Shown piece by piece: positions 7,848 to 16,529 of a stretch of 64,000 bases of DNA. The stretch covers positions 16,629 through 80,628 of the forward strand of contig JANXBX010000008.1 of the NCBI GenBank assembly GCA_025060595.1, in the 5' to 3' direction. Position numbers and translations under genes: made by a program. The notes below the pieces were generated by a model that made no database searches, was not told the origin of the DNA, and was given only the letters and a program-made list of their open reading frames with translations. Source of the stretch: Synergistota bacterium. GTDB lineage: Bacteria; Synergistota; GBS-1. Numbering within the stretch: position 1 is the stretch's first letter; every line of letters begins with the position of its first letter.

Positions 7848-7882
7848 TAGGGGCTATCCCTTAAGGGATAGCCCCTAAGTTT
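7848..7882. terminator. Bidirectional terminator between convergent units
   Basis: A perfect 30-base palindrome (7848-7877, arms of 15) followed by TTTT on the plus strand and TTT on the minus strand separates the transporter remnant from the glycyl-radical enzyme gene. Confidence 0.75.
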
Positions 7883-10333
7883 TCATACCTTGTTATGTTC
7901 CGTGCGGGCTATTATTTCCTCTTGTAATCCCTTTGGTAGGTTAACGAAGTAGTCGCTATAACCTGCTACTCTAACCATTAGATCTTGGAAGTCTGCAGGT
8001 CTTTTCTGAGCTTCTCTTAAGACTTCAGCGCTTATTACATTAAATTGGACGTGATGTCCACCAAGCCTAAAGAAAGTCCTTATAAGTTGTGCAAGCTTAA
8101 AGAGATTTTCTTCGGTTTCAAAGAGATCAGGCGTTAGCTTTTGGTTAAGTAAGGCTCCTCCAGTTTTGTCCCAATCGCATTTAGCTATGCTTTTAAAAAC
8201 TGCGGCTATACCCTTTCTATCCATTCCTTGAACGGGTGATATCCCTTCAGATACAGGAAAGCCTGCCTCTCTACCATCAGGAGTGGCTCCAGTTACCTTT
8301 CCAAAATAAACATGAACTGTGGTTGGTAAAAAGTAAACCCTTCTTTGGGCTCTCCTTATAGAGGAGGGTGGATAGCTTTCAATCATTTCTACTAGGGAAT
8401 CTACTAGCATTTTAGCTATTTCATCTACATAATCATCATCATTCCCAAACTTGGGAGTTTTTTCAGGGTTGCGTAAAACCTCCCTTAGTAGTTCATAACC
8501 TTTCCAGTTAGATCTTAAAGCATCTAAGAGTGTGTTTATGGAGATTTTCTTTTTGTCAAAGACATGATACTTTATAGAAGCTAGGCTGTCAGCTAAGGTT
8601 CCAAGTCCAACTAATTGGATGTATTGAGTGTTGTATCTTGCTCCTCCTGCGTTATAGTCCTTTGCGTTTCTGATACAGTCATCTATCCATAAGGATAAGA
8701 ATGGTACTGGAAGAAGCTTGGCGTAAAGGCTTTCTATTATATCGTTGCCTCTCATTTTTATATCTAAGAAATGCTTTACTTGTCTTAGAAAGGCATTCCA
8801 TAGCTCTTCAAAGCTTCTAAAATCTCTGGGATCGCCAGTTTCTAATCCTATCCTCTTGCCCGTTAAGGGATCAGTTCCATTATTTAATGTTATCTCAAGT
8901 ATCTTTGGGAGGTTAAAGTATCCAGTTAATATGTAACACTCTTTTCCAAAGGCACCAGTTTCAACACATCCGCTTACCCCAGAGGTTCTTGCATCTTCTA
9001 AGCTTTTCCCCTGTCTTAACATCTTCACTATAACTCCATCAAAGTTGAAAAACGGGGGTTCACCGAAGCCATCTGAAGCTACCCTTAGGGCCTCTATTAG
9101 AAACCTATCTGGGTTTTTGTTACTTATCAAAACCGCAGTGTTCGGTTGTAATGTTCTCATTTCCCTTAAAACCTCTAAGAAAAGGTAAGATAGTTCGTTA
9201 ACTCCATCAGATCCATCCTCCTTTAGGCCACCGAAGTTTAGCTTTGAGAAATCATTGTATGTAAAGCTCTCTTCCGCTGTAACTCCAACTTTTGGGACAG
9301 CTGGTTGGTTATTAAATTTAAGCCAAAAGGCTTGGAGTAGTTCCTTCGCCCTTTCTCTTGTTAACCTTCCTTCCTCTAAATCTCTCTTGTAAAATGGATA
9401 AAGATGTTGATCTATCCTTCCAGGATTAAAGGAATCCCAGGGGTTGGTCTCATAAGTTACCCCCACATGAATAAACCAGTAGTGTTGAAGAGCCTCCCAA
9501 AAAGTTCTTGGAGCATGTGCGGGTACCCATCTGCATATCTCCGCCATTTTTTCAAGCTCTGCTTTTCTCTCTGGATCCTTTTCTTCATTTGCCGTTTTTT
9601 CTAATTTTTTTGCATAACGCTCAGCATAAATCATTATGGCATCGGCTGCTATATCCATGGCTTTCAATTCTTCCATCTTCTCGTAGTAGTCTGGATCGCT
9701 TTCTTTAAGTTCGGTTATCTTTTTCTTTATTTCCTCCTTTATGTCGAGGATCCCCATTTTAAAAATTCTCTCTCCTCCTGCAGTATGGCCTGGAGATCTT
9801 TGCTCCATAAACTCCGTCCATATCCCTGCTTCATAGGCGTTTATCCACTCTTTAGGGAGATTCTCAAAGATGATGTTTCTCATATCTTTGCCTTTCCAGA
9901 AAGGGATTATCTCTTCTTTATAAGCTTTTTTGACCTCTTCATTTACCTTATAAGGCATGTTTTCCCTTGAATTTAATATTTCTAAATCCTCTAAACTATG
10001 AACACAAATCTCAGGATAGGTTGGAACCTCCTTTATTCCTGTTCCTCTCAAGCCCACTATAAGTTCTCCTTCTTCTAAGGGTATTGAGCAGTTTTCAAGG
10101 AGATATTTAAAGAATAAAGCTCTTTGAATCGGGATTGACTTCCCTTTCGGAAGATCGCTTTTGTAAAACTCGGTTATAAGTTTTGCCCTTTCAAGGGAAA
10201 TCTTAACTTCTTTTTCAACGCTTTCATTCCTTAGTTTTGAAATTCTTTCATTAACTGGTTTTATGGGGGATCTACGCCTTTTGATCTCCCTTCCGATCTT
10301 CTCTTCACATACTTTAGACACAAACTCACCCAT
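7883..10333 (-). CDS. Glycyl-radical enzyme, GCxE dehydratase/lyase type; candidate trans-4-hydroxyproline dehydratase
   Basis: An 816-residue member of the pyruvate formate-lyase superfamily. The active-site loop reads SGCVETG with the thiyl Cys at 456 and the base Glu at 458. The glycyl-radical site is RVAGYS with Gly791. A Cys followed two residues on by Glu marks dehydratases, C-N lyases and decarboxylases rather than PFL, which has two adjacent Cys. The ETGAFGKECY context resembles what I recall of hydroxyproline dehydratase (HypD), which makes pyrroline-5-carboxylate. Choline, glycerol or isethionate enzymes are the alternatives. It lies 5 bases downstream of its activase. The nearby proline-dehydrogenase-like operon supports an imino-acid role by inference. 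Confidence 0.88.
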   Translation of the reverse strand: MGEFVSKVCEEKIGREIKRRRSPIKPVNERISKLRNESVEKEVKISLERAKLITEFYKSDLPKGKSIPIQRALFFKYLLENCSIPLEEGELIVGLRGTGIKEVPTYPEICVHSLEDLEILNSRENMPYKVNEEVKKAYKEEIIPFWKGKDMRNIIFENLPKEWINAYEAGIWTEFMEQRSPGHTAGGERIFKMGILDIKEEIKKKITELKESDPDYYEKMEELKAMDIAADAIMIYAERYAKKLEKTANEEKDPERKAELEKMAEICRWVPAHAPRTFWEALQHYWFIHVGVTYETNPWDSFNPGRIDQHLYPFYKRDLEEGRLTRERAKELLQAFWLKFNNQPAVPKVGVTAEESFTYNDFSKLNFGGLKEDGSDGVNELSYLFLEVLREMRTLQPNTAVLISNKNPDRFLIEALRVASDGFGEPPFFNFDGVIVKMLRQGKSLEDARTSGVSGCVETGAFGKECYILTGYFNLPKILEITLNNGTDPLTGKRIGLETGDPRDFRSFEELWNAFLRQVKHFLDIKMRGNDIIESLYAKLLPVPFLSLWIDDCIRNAKDYNAGGARYNTQYIQLVGLGTLADSLASIKYHVFDKKKISINTLLDALRSNWKGYELLREVLRNPEKTPKFGNDDDYVDEIAKMLVDSLVEMIESYPPSSIRRAQRRVYFLPTTVHVYFGKVTGATPDGREAGFPVSEGISPVQGMDRKGIAAVFKSIAKCDWDKTGGALLNQKLTPDLFETEENLFKLAQLIRTFFRLGGHHVQFNVISAEVLREAQKRPADFQDLMVRVAGYSDYFVNLPKGLQEEIIARTEHNKV

Positions 10334-10338
10334 ATCTT

Positions 10339-11238
10339 TTACCCCCCGATTTTAACCTTTAAGCCTATCTTCTCGAACTCTCCTCGTATCCAGCTTAAGG
10401 TTTCCTCGCTTGTTTTTAAATTTAGCTTCATTTTATATTCTTTATTTAGCCTCTGATATTTTTCACTGACCTCGTGATAGGGTAAGAGGTTTACCTCTAG
10501 GATTCCATCAAGCTTAGATATTAAGTTTACCCACTCTTTAACGTTATTAAGGCTATCGGTAATCCCAGGTATTACTGGAAGTCTTAGGATGGTCTTCTTT
10601 CCGTTTTCTAACAAAAATTTAAGGTTCTCTTTTATGATTTCGTTTGATACACCTGTATATCTTTTGTGTTCGTTAGAGTTAAAAAGCTTTATATCATAGA
10701 GGAATAGATCTGTGTGAGGAAGGATCAACGCAAGGCTTTCCCTCGGGGCATAACCGGAGGTATCCACTATGGTATTTATATATCTTTTCTTTAATTCTTT
10801 TAAACATTGCGCTAAAAACTCAGGTTGTGCTAACGGTTCTCCCCCTGAGAAAGTTACACCTCCATTTGAGCTATCATAGAAAGGTAAATCCTTTTCTACC
10901 TCTTCTATAAGCTCTGGGATACTTATTACTTTTCCGATCTTCTTAAGAGCGCTTGTAGGACATGCTTCTACACATATTCCACAACCGTTGCATCGGTTGC
11001 GGTCGATTAATACCTTTTTCTCGCTAAAGCTTATGGCTTTCAAAGGACAAGCTTCAAGGCAACCTTTGCACCTTAGGCACTTATACTCAAGGTGAGCTAT
11101 TTCTATTTTTCTTGATATACCTTCAGGATTATGGCACCACCAGCAATTTAGGGGACAACCTTTCATAAATACAGTTGTTCTTATTCCTGGGCCATCGTGA
11201 ATAGTATACCTTTTAATGTCGAAAATCAGCCCTTTCGT
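10339..11238 (-). CDS. Glycyl-radical enzyme activating enzyme (radical SAM)
   Basis: This enzyme uses SAM and a [4Fe-4S] cluster to install the glycyl radical on its partner. The radical SAM motif CPLNCWWC is followed by two ferredoxin-like clusters (CLRCKGCLEACP, CNGCGICVEACP) as in dehydratase-type activases, and by GGVTFSGGEPL. The first ATG (11166) lies inside the conserved core. The frame upstream of it encodes GLIFDIKRYTIHDGPGIRTT, the family's conserved N-terminus. Reading back, the only codons before the in-frame stop are ACG, AAA, GGG, CTG and ATT. ACG at 11238 sits 8 bases after a perfect GAGGTG, where an ATG would be expected. The start given is therefore provisional. Confidence 0.85.
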   Translation of the reverse strand, partial: TKGLIFDIKRYTIHDGPGIRTTVFMKGCPLNCWWCHNPEGISRKIEIAHLEYKCLRCKGCLEACPLKAISFSEKKVLIDRNRCNGCGICVEACPTSALKKIGKVISIPELIEEVEKDLPFYDSSNGGVTFSGGEPLAQPEFLAQCLKELKKRYINTIVDTSGYAPRESLALILPHTDLFLYDIKLFNSNEHKRYTGVSNEIIKENLKFLLENGKKTILRLPVIPGITDSLNNVKEWVNLISKLDGILEVNLLPYHEVSEKYQRLNKEYKMKLNLKTSEETLSWIRGEFEKIGLKVKIGG

Positions 11239-11246
11239 TTAAAAGA

Positions 11247-11252
11247 CACCTC
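11247..11252 (-). promoter_or_regulatory. Shine-Dalgarno that points to a non-canonical start of the activase
   Basis: GAGGTG on the minus strand is spaced 8 bases from ACG (11236-11238) and 17 bases from CTG (11227-11229). It does not fit the first ATG at 11166, 80 bases away. Confidence 0.55.
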
Positions 11253-11287
11253 TTTTTTTAAATGCTAATCGAATTTGGCGTTTAATT

Positions 11288-12223
11288 TTAAAGTAATTTA
11301 ACTTTATTTTTTAAGATTCCTATTTTCTCTATTTCTATCTCTACTATATCTCCTTCAATTAACGAAAAATCCTCGGGAGGGATTATCCCTGTTCCTGTTA
11401 AGCATACGCTTCCTGGAGGAACAGGGTTATACTTTAAAAGATACTCTCTTATTTCGCTTATGCTTCTTTTCATCTGCTCTGTGCTAGTTTTTCCTTCGAA
11501 TATCATATTTCCGTTTCTAAATATTCTACATTCTATGTTGAGTTTAGGTTCAAGGCCTACCTCGTCAACGGTAACTATTGATGGACCTATTGCACAGCAT
11601 GCTTCGAATATCTTGGCCTGGGAAAGGTAAAGGGGATTTGCTGCCTCTATATCTCTTGAAGATACATCATTTCCTGCTGTGAAACCGATTATTTCTCCAT
11701 CGAATCCAAGTACAAAAGCAAGCTCTGGCTCTGGTACGCTCCAATTAGAATCTCCTCTTATCCCTATTTCCTCGTCGGGGCCTACACAGCGATGATTTGT
11801 AGCTTTAAAGAATATCTCCGGTCTTTTTGCCCTATAAACCATACTATATATTCCCTTTATACCCGTTTCTTTTTCTCTTTCCTCTTCGCTTCTTTTATAG
11901 GTTACTCCTGCTCCCCAAACCTCAGGAGGGTCTATGGGTTTTATGATCTTGAGGTTTTTGAATGGTAACCTTTTGAGACCTTGAGGATTTTCAGTTATTA
12001 TTTCCTTCAGAAGATCCCCAATGCTTCTATTTTTCCTTTTTGCATCAATAGATAAATCTAATATGCTCTGATACTTATCATCTTTCGCCTCGGTTATGTC
12101 TATAACTTCTTCGTTTACCCAGACACCGAGACGAACCTCATCCCTGAGAATGAAACGTACAATTTTCAAGCTTGAACCCTCCTTTCTCTCTTCTATTATA
12201 TCGTATTGATCTTTATCTAGCAT
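11288..12223 (-). CDS. Fumarylacetoacetate hydrolase family protein (sugar-acid dehydratase-like)
   Basis: A 311-residue FAH-fold protein. The PEVWGAGVTY and RPEIFFKAT segments and the acidic metal-site stretch PEPELAFVLG (about residues 158-167), followed by GNDVSSRDIE, match the group containing 2-keto-3-deoxy-D-arabinonate dehydratase and acylpyruvases. It probably binds Mg2+ and cleaves or dehydrates a 2-keto acid. It lies upstream of the glycyl-radical activase on the same strand with about 49 bases between. Whether it shares a pathway with that pair is not shown. Confidence 0.83.
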   Translation of the reverse strand: MLDKDQYDIIEERKEGSSLKIVRFILRDEVRLGVWVNEEVIDITEAKDDKYQSILDLSIDAKRKNRSIGDLLKEIITENPQGLKRLPFKNLKIIKPIDPPEVWGAGVTYKRSEEEREKETGIKGIYSMVYRAKRPEIFFKATNHRCVGPDEEIGIRGDSNWSVPEPELAFVLGFDGEIIGFTAGNDVSSRDIEAANPLYLSQAKIFEACCAIGPSIVTVDEVGLEPKLNIECRIFRNGNMIFEGKTSTEQMKRSISEIREYLLKYNPVPPGSVCLTGTGIIPPEDFSLIEGDIVEIEIEKIGILKNKVKLL

Positions 12224-12276
12224 GGTATTATAATTTTTTTAAATCGTGTTATTAATTTTAATGGAGGTGTCACGCT

Positions 12277-12885
12277 GTGAAGGAAAAGCTTCGGACCTTC
12301 TTTAACGAGATGGCTGATAAATGGGATGAGATACAAGATATATCCTATGAGAAGCTGGAACAGCTTCTTTCTCGGCTACCTATACCAAGGGGAAGCGTGA
12401 TACTAGATGTGGGTTCTGGAACTGGCGTGCTTATACCTTTCCTAAGAAAGCTTTTTATGCCCTCCTTGATAGTTGAGATGGATATAGCTGAAAGGATGCT
12501 TGCTATAGCTAGGAGGAAGTTTGGAAGTGATGGAATACTTTACATTTGGGGTGACGCGGAAAGTTATAGGTTTGATATAAACTTTGATGCTATAATCTGC
12601 TACTCCTCCTTTCCTCACTTTGAGGATAAGGAAAAGGCAATCAAAAATCTCGTTAATTTTCTTGATGGGAGGGGAATATTTGCTATAGTTCATACCTTGG
12701 GGAGAGAAGATATCCGCAGGATTCATTCTATGAATGAGATAACCAAGGATGATATCCTTCCTTCGGCAGAAGAGATTTCTCTTTTATTTAAAAAGAATGG
12801 ATTGGAAATCCTTGAAAGTATAGACGATGAGGACAAGTATCTTGTCGTTGGTGTAAAGGTTGAGAATCCAAGACTAAATTTATAA
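12277..12885 (+). CDS. Class I SAM-dependent methyltransferase
   Basis: A 202-residue cytosolic methyltransferase with SAM motif I VILDVGSGTGVL at about residues 41-52, an acidic motif II (IVEMDIAERML) and a motif IV region FDAIICYSSFPHF. The N-terminus (FFNEMADKWDE) resembles ubiquinone/menaquinone-type small-molecule methyltransferases. The acceptor is unknown. GTG start with GGAGGTG at suitable spacing. It is a single-gene unit divergent from the FAH gene and convergent with the DUF4198 gene. Confidence 0.84.
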   Translation: MKEKLRTFFNEMADKWDEIQDISYEKLEQLLSRLPIPRGSVILDVGSGTGVLIPFLRKLFMPSLIVEMDIAERMLAIARRKFGSDGILYIWGDAESYRFDINFDAIICYSSFPHFEDKEKAIKNLVNFLDGRGIFAIVHTLGREDIRRIHSMNEITKDDILPSAEEISLLFKKNGLEILESIDDEDKYLVVGVKVENPRLNL

Positions 12886-12899
12886 TTTCATTTTCAGTC

Positions 12900-12931
12900 T
12901 CCGGCCACAATCTTACAAGATTGTGGCCGGA
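12900..12931. terminator. Strong hairpin between convergent genes
   Basis: A perfect 15-bp stem (12900-12914 with 12917-12931, including CCGGCCACAATCTT) with a 2-base centre. No T-run follows on either strand, so termination is plausible but not certain. Confidence 0.5.
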
Positions 12932-12956
12932 AAGACAGCATATATAAGTTATAATT

Positions 12957-13649
12957 TCATTTTAGCTCGAAGCATAAGGTTGAAGATAAGGATAGTCTAT
13001 CCGCATGTGTTTTATCCTCCAGGGGTATCCTTGTGCTTGCTATTATTACGTTATAACCTTCCCTTATACCGGTTATGATAACCGTGCCGTTCTTATCCGT
13101 TTTAAATGTCTTATCTGAACCTTGGATTTCGATTGTTACATCGGGCGTGGGTTTCCCCTTGTACAACACTTGAAGTCCAAGCTCTTTGTCTTTTATAGGT
13201 TGATTTAAAGGTATTATTTCAAACTCTAAACCAACCGGTTTTAGAGATGCTTCACTCCAACTTAAAATTAGTTTGCTGTACTTTAATGGATGAGAGGAGT
13301 CCTCAACAGGTTTTCCGTATTCAACTTTTGACATGTTTTTCCATCCCTCAGGCGTTTTTACCCAGTAACCATTGTCGAAGAAAACGGTTAAAATAGCCAG
13401 ATTTTTAGAGGAATCAGTCAAACTCACAGCTACCTCGCCATCTCCTTCGATCAGCTTTACCCCTAGAGGTTCTCCCTTAGGGGAAAAACCCTTAACCTCT
13501 TTGACCTTCTTGACATCGTACTTTTCAAGATCGTTTCCGTGTCCATAGGCTATAAGGAAAAGATTTCCCTTTGGTATAAACCAAACGTCGTGTCCCCATG
13601 CTACACCCGTAATAGTAAATACCAGCAGTACCGCTAACAGTAAGCGCAA
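12957..13649 (-). CDS. Secreted DUF4198-family protein
   Basis: A 230-residue exported protein: a cleavable signal peptide (about residues 1-20, hydrophobic LLLAVLLVFTITGVAWG) leads to a mature N-terminus HDVWF. DUF4198 proteins share this HDxW start and are often found with nickel or cobalt uptake genes; a metal role here is inference. A C-terminal Ig-like/carboxypeptidase-regulatory-like beta region (VLYKGKPTPDVTIEI, FKTDKNGTVIITG) is visible. I chose TTG at 13649 because GGAGG lies 10 bases upstream; an in-frame GTG 24 bases further out would place the Shine-Dalgarno inside the gene. It has a consensus promoter. Confidence 0.75.
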   Translation of the reverse strand: MRLLLAVLLVFTITGVAWGHDVWFIPKGNLFLIAYGHGNDLEKYDVKKVKEVKGFSPKGEPLGVKLIEGDGEVAVSLTDSSKNLAILTVFFDNGYWVKTPEGWKNMSKVEYGKPVEDSSHPLKYSKLILSWSEASLKPVGLEFEIIPLNQPIKDKELGLQVLYKGKPTPDVTIEIQGSDKTFKTDKNGTVIITGIREGYNVIIASTRIPLEDKTHADRLSLSSTLCFELK

Positions 13650-13703
13650 CTTTAATCTACCTCCTTTTAACACGAATTTTATTTTTTGTGCTATTAGGCA
13701 AGC

Positions 13704-13732
13704 ATTATATCAATGGGGTATTACTATGTCAA
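13704..13732 (-). promoter_or_regulatory. Consensus sigma-70 promoter of the DUF4198 gene
   Basis: On the minus strand TTGACA (13727-13732), 17 bases, TATAAT (13704-13709): all twelve positions match consensus. Confidence 0.8.
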
Positions 13733-13735
13733 GGG

Positions 13736-13764
13736 TTGCTTGATAGGCTTTTTTGATTTAAAAT
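13736..13764 (+). promoter_or_regulatory. Promoter of the D-Ala-D-Ala carboxypeptidase gene
   Basis: TTGCTT (13736-13741), 17 bases, TAAAAT (13759-13764). It runs divergently from the DUF4198 promoter, and the two -35 boxes are only 3 bases apart. Confidence 0.55.
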
Positions 13765-13803
13765 TCTTAAAGGTGGGGAATTTTAATTGAGGGAGTGTAA
13801 GGC

Positions 13804-14616
13804 GTGAAAAGGAGATCTTTCGTGAGAGCTTTTGTGGTGTTTTTATTTTTGCTTTTTACTACAGGTGGCTTCTCAGAGGCTAAGGAATTAATAGATCCAT
13901 TTCCTTTTATAGCTTCATCTTATTTAGTTAAGATAGATGGTAAGATCGTATGGGCTAAGGATATTCATAAAAGGCTTCCTCCTGCAAGTTTGACCAAGAT
14001 TATGACTGCCTTGATCGCCCTTGAGAAGATTAAACCTGATGAGATAGTTCGGGTTAGCAGAAGTGCTGCTATGGAAGACGGATCGAGGATAAGGCTTAAA
14101 GAGGGAGATAGGTTAAGGGCTATAGATTTAATTTGTGCAGCTTTAATACATTCTGCTAATGATGCCTGTAGGGCTATAGCGGAATATGTGGGTGGAAGTG
14201 AGTCTAACTTTGTAAGGATGATGAACCTTCGTGCGCAGAGGATGGGCTTGAAGAACACAAATTTCGTCAACTCTTGTGGTCATGATCACCCGAATCATTA
14301 CTCAAGCGCTTACGATTTAATGATATTAACCGAAGCTGCTATGAGAAATCAAGCCTTTGCCAGAATAGTTTCAATTCCTGAAATGGAAGTGAAAACTGTT
14401 GATGGTAAGAGAACCTTTAAACTTAAGAATAAGAATAAACTTATCGATTGCTATCCAGGGGTTATTGGAGTGAAGACGGGTTATACAGATAGAGCGGGGA
14501 GATGTTTAGTGGCCTGGGCAGAGAGAGGCAATAGAAAGGTTTTATTGATCCTCTTAAATGCTCCCAATCGCTGGGATGATGCGCCTTTCCTTCTTGACCT
14601 CGCTTTTGAGTTTTAG
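13804..14616 (+). CDS. D-alanyl-D-alanine carboxypeptidase (peptidase S11, DacF-like)
   Basis: A penicillin-binding-protein-5-type enzyme that trims the terminal D-Ala of peptidoglycan stem peptides on the outer face of the cytoplasmic membrane. An N-terminal signal segment (FVVFLFLLFTTGGFS) precedes the catalytic domain. Active-site motifs are Ser62-x-x-Lys65 (SLTK), Ser117-Ala-Asn119 and Lys224-Thr-Gly226. At 270 residues it lacks the usual C-terminal beta domain and amphipathic anchor, ending soon after the KTG motif, so it is the short single-domain form. GTG start. Confidence 0.9.
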   Translation: MKRRSFVRAFVVFLFLLFTTGGFSEAKELIDPFPFIASSYLVKIDGKIVWAKDIHKRLPPASLTKIMTALIALEKIKPDEIVRVSRSAAMEDGSRIRLKEGDRLRAIDLICAALIHSANDACRAIAEYVGGSESNFVRMMNLRAQRMGLKNTNFVNSCGHDHPNHYSSAYDLMILTEAAMRNQAFARIVSIPEMEVKTVDGKRTFKLKNKNKLIDCYPGVIGVKTGYTDRAGRCLVAWAERGNRKVLLILLNAPNRWDDAPFLLDLAFEF

Positions 14617-14633
14617 GGGAGGGGTGGTTTTTT

Positions 14634-15680
14634 TTGTTAAAGTGTAGGGTTTGTGGAAAAGGCTTCGTTGGTTTTAAAATTTCGTGTGATTGTGGTGGGT
14701 TATTGGACTATTTTTATGAAAGACCTAGAGTTTTCGATGTTTGCATTGATAAGAGGTTTTTGGACATAAGAAGGTATGTTAAGTTGCTTCCGTTAAAAGA
14801 GGCTTTTTATCCAAGCCTTACATTACCTTTAACTCCTATTGTTGAAAGGACCTTTAGTAATGTAAAGGTTTTCTTTAAGCTTGAGTATTTGATGCCAAGC
14901 GGTTCCTTTAAAGATCGAGGAACCTATGTAACGGTAGCAAAGCTTAAGGAAGAGGGTATACAAGAGGTTACTTTAGACTCTTCAGGTAATGCTGCTTTAA
15001 GCCTAGCTCTTTTTTCTAAGTGTGAAGGATTAAAGGCTCACATATTTATACCTAGTCACACAAGCAAGGGTAAAAAGAGGCTCCTTAAGTTTTTGGATGC
15101 TGAGGTTCATGAGGTTGAGGGCTCGAGAATGGATGTATATAAAAAGGCAAAAAGCTTTGAAGGGGGACTATATGTATCTCATTGGTTTAATCCCTTCTTC
15201 CTTGAAGGTACAAAATTGATCGCTTACGAGGTCTATGAGCAGGTAGGCTCGATAGATTACGTTTTAAGCCCTGTAGGAAGTGGAAGTCTATTTATAGGTC
15301 TTTATAAGGGCTTTAAAGAGCTTGAAAAATATGGTAAGCTTACCATGCCTGTCATGATAGCTGTCCAAGCTAAAGGTTTTGAGAGTTTAATTGAAAGAAG
15401 CGAAGAAAAGAGTTCCTTAGCTGAAGGAATAGCTATCCCAGAGCCACCGAGAAAAGAGGAGATGAAAGAAATCCTTAAGGAAAGCTGTGGAAAAGCTATT
15501 TCTGTGGGAGATAGTGAGATAAGTGAAGCTTTAGCTGAACTCCTTTCTTTTGGTTTTCTTGTTGAACCTACATCAGCTGCAACTTATGCTGGATTTAAGA
15601 TCTTATTTAATGAAGGTTATTTTAAGGGAAAGGCGAAGGTTTTGATCCCTTTAACTGGCTCTGGTTTAAAGAGCGTTTAA
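14634..15680 (+). CDS. Threonine synthase-like PLP enzyme
   Basis: A fold-type II PLP enzyme of 348 residues. The PLP lysine is Lys93 in SGSFKDRGT, followed by the phosphate-side SSGNAALSLA segment and a C-terminal LTGSGLK. An N-terminal Cys set (C4, C7, C18, C20: CRVCGK and CDCGG) looks like the zinc ribbon found in many thermophile threonine synthases. It would convert O-phosphohomoserine to threonine, though related diaminopropionate- or cysteate-synthase activities cannot be excluded. TTG start after AGGGGAGGGG, 17 bases behind the carboxypeptidase gene. No other threonine genes are near. Confidence 0.8.
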   Translation: MLKCRVCGKGFVGFKISCDCGGLLDYFYERPRVFDVCIDKRFLDIRRYVKLLPLKEAFYPSLTLPLTPIVERTFSNVKVFFKLEYLMPSGSFKDRGTYVTVAKLKEEGIQEVTLDSSGNAALSLALFSKCEGLKAHIFIPSHTSKGKKRLLKFLDAEVHEVEGSRMDVYKKAKSFEGGLYVSHWFNPFFLEGTKLIAYEVYEQVGSIDYVLSPVGSGSLFIGLYKGFKELEKYGKLTMPVMIAVQAKGFESLIERSEEKSSLAEGIAIPEPPRKEEMKEILKESCGKAISVGDSEISEALAELLSFGFLVEPTSAATYAGFKILFNEGYFKGKAKVLIPLTGSGLKSV

Positions 15681-15682
15681 TG

Positions 15683-16525
15683 CTATATGTTCACATCCTT
15701 AAGCTTCATTTGAGCTTTTACTACAGAGGATATTACTCTGGATAGCGTTTCGAATTTTTCAACCGTTTTTTCCATAACTTCAAGAGCCCTATCAAAATTA
15801 TTTTTCTCTTCAAGGAGATTTTCTCTTGTTCCTGAAAGGAGCTCTGCTATGCGATAAAGCAAAGTGTAATTACTTTGCATGAATTCCATTAGCTGTTGTA
15901 AGGATTTCTGAACGCTGGTGAAAATTTCTCCCACAAGTTTAGTGCTTTCCAAGGCCTCGCTAACTGCTTTTGATAGCTCCCTTACCTGATCTGTTATGCT
16001 TTTAGCTACTTTGTTTGATTCTCCAGCTAGCTTTTGCACTTCAGAAGCCACCACAGCAAATCCCTTGCCAAACTCTCCAGCTCTTGCAGCTTCTATAGAT
16101 GCATTTAAAGCTAGTAGGTTTGTTTGCTTTGCAATTTTAGTTATTTCAATAGCCATGCTTTGTATTTCACTAAACATAGAAAGCGTATGAGAGGTTTTAT
16201 TTATGGATGAGAGAACCACTTCGCTTATCTTAGATATATCTGCACCAGATTTCTCCAGATCTTCAACTATTTGTTTATTAACCTCTCTAGATTTTTCTAT
16301 GCTTTCTATAAGGTTTTTACTTTCTTCCCCAAATTTTTCTGAAAGCTCTTCTATTTTCTTGCGAGTTTCTTCAAAGGTTTTTTCGAGCTCCTTTAGATTT
16401 CCTTGAGATTTTCTTACTCTTGAAAGAAGAGCCTCGTCAAGTTGCGACATGAATGATGTCATTAGGTTTTCTGCAAAAAACGCCGATAAAACTCTTTCAC
16501 TGCATTTATCTTTGGACCTTATCAT
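15683..16525 (-). CDS. Cytosolic methyl-accepting chemoreceptor (signalling domain only)
   Basis: A 280-residue soluble chemoreceptor without transmembrane segments or a ligand-binding domain. It is almost entirely coiled coil, with the hairpin-tip sequence that docks CheA/CheW ([18 protein letters not shown], then [12 protein letters not shown]). I chose the ATG at 16525 because GAAGGTG lies six bases upstream, overlapping the stop of the previous gene. An in-frame ATG at 16549 would start inside that gene. The partner is the ODP-type diiron protein directly upstream, the arrangement known for ODP-coupled receptors in which the diiron protein supplies the sensing. Confidence 0.88.
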   Translation of the reverse strand: MIRSKDKCSERVLSAFFAENLMTSFMSQLDEALLSRVRKSQGNLKELEKTFEETRKKIEELSEKFGEESKNLIESIEKSREVNKQIVEDLEKSGADISKISEVVLSSINKTSHTLSMFSEIQSMAIEITKIAKQTNLLALNASIEAARAGEFGKGFAVVASEVQKLAGESNKVAKSITDQVRELSKAVSEALESTKLVGEIFTSVQKSLQQLMEFMQSNYTLLYRIAELLSGTRENLLEEKNNFDRALEVMEKTVEKFETLSRVISSVVKAQMKLKDVNI

Positions 16526-16529
16526 GTTA

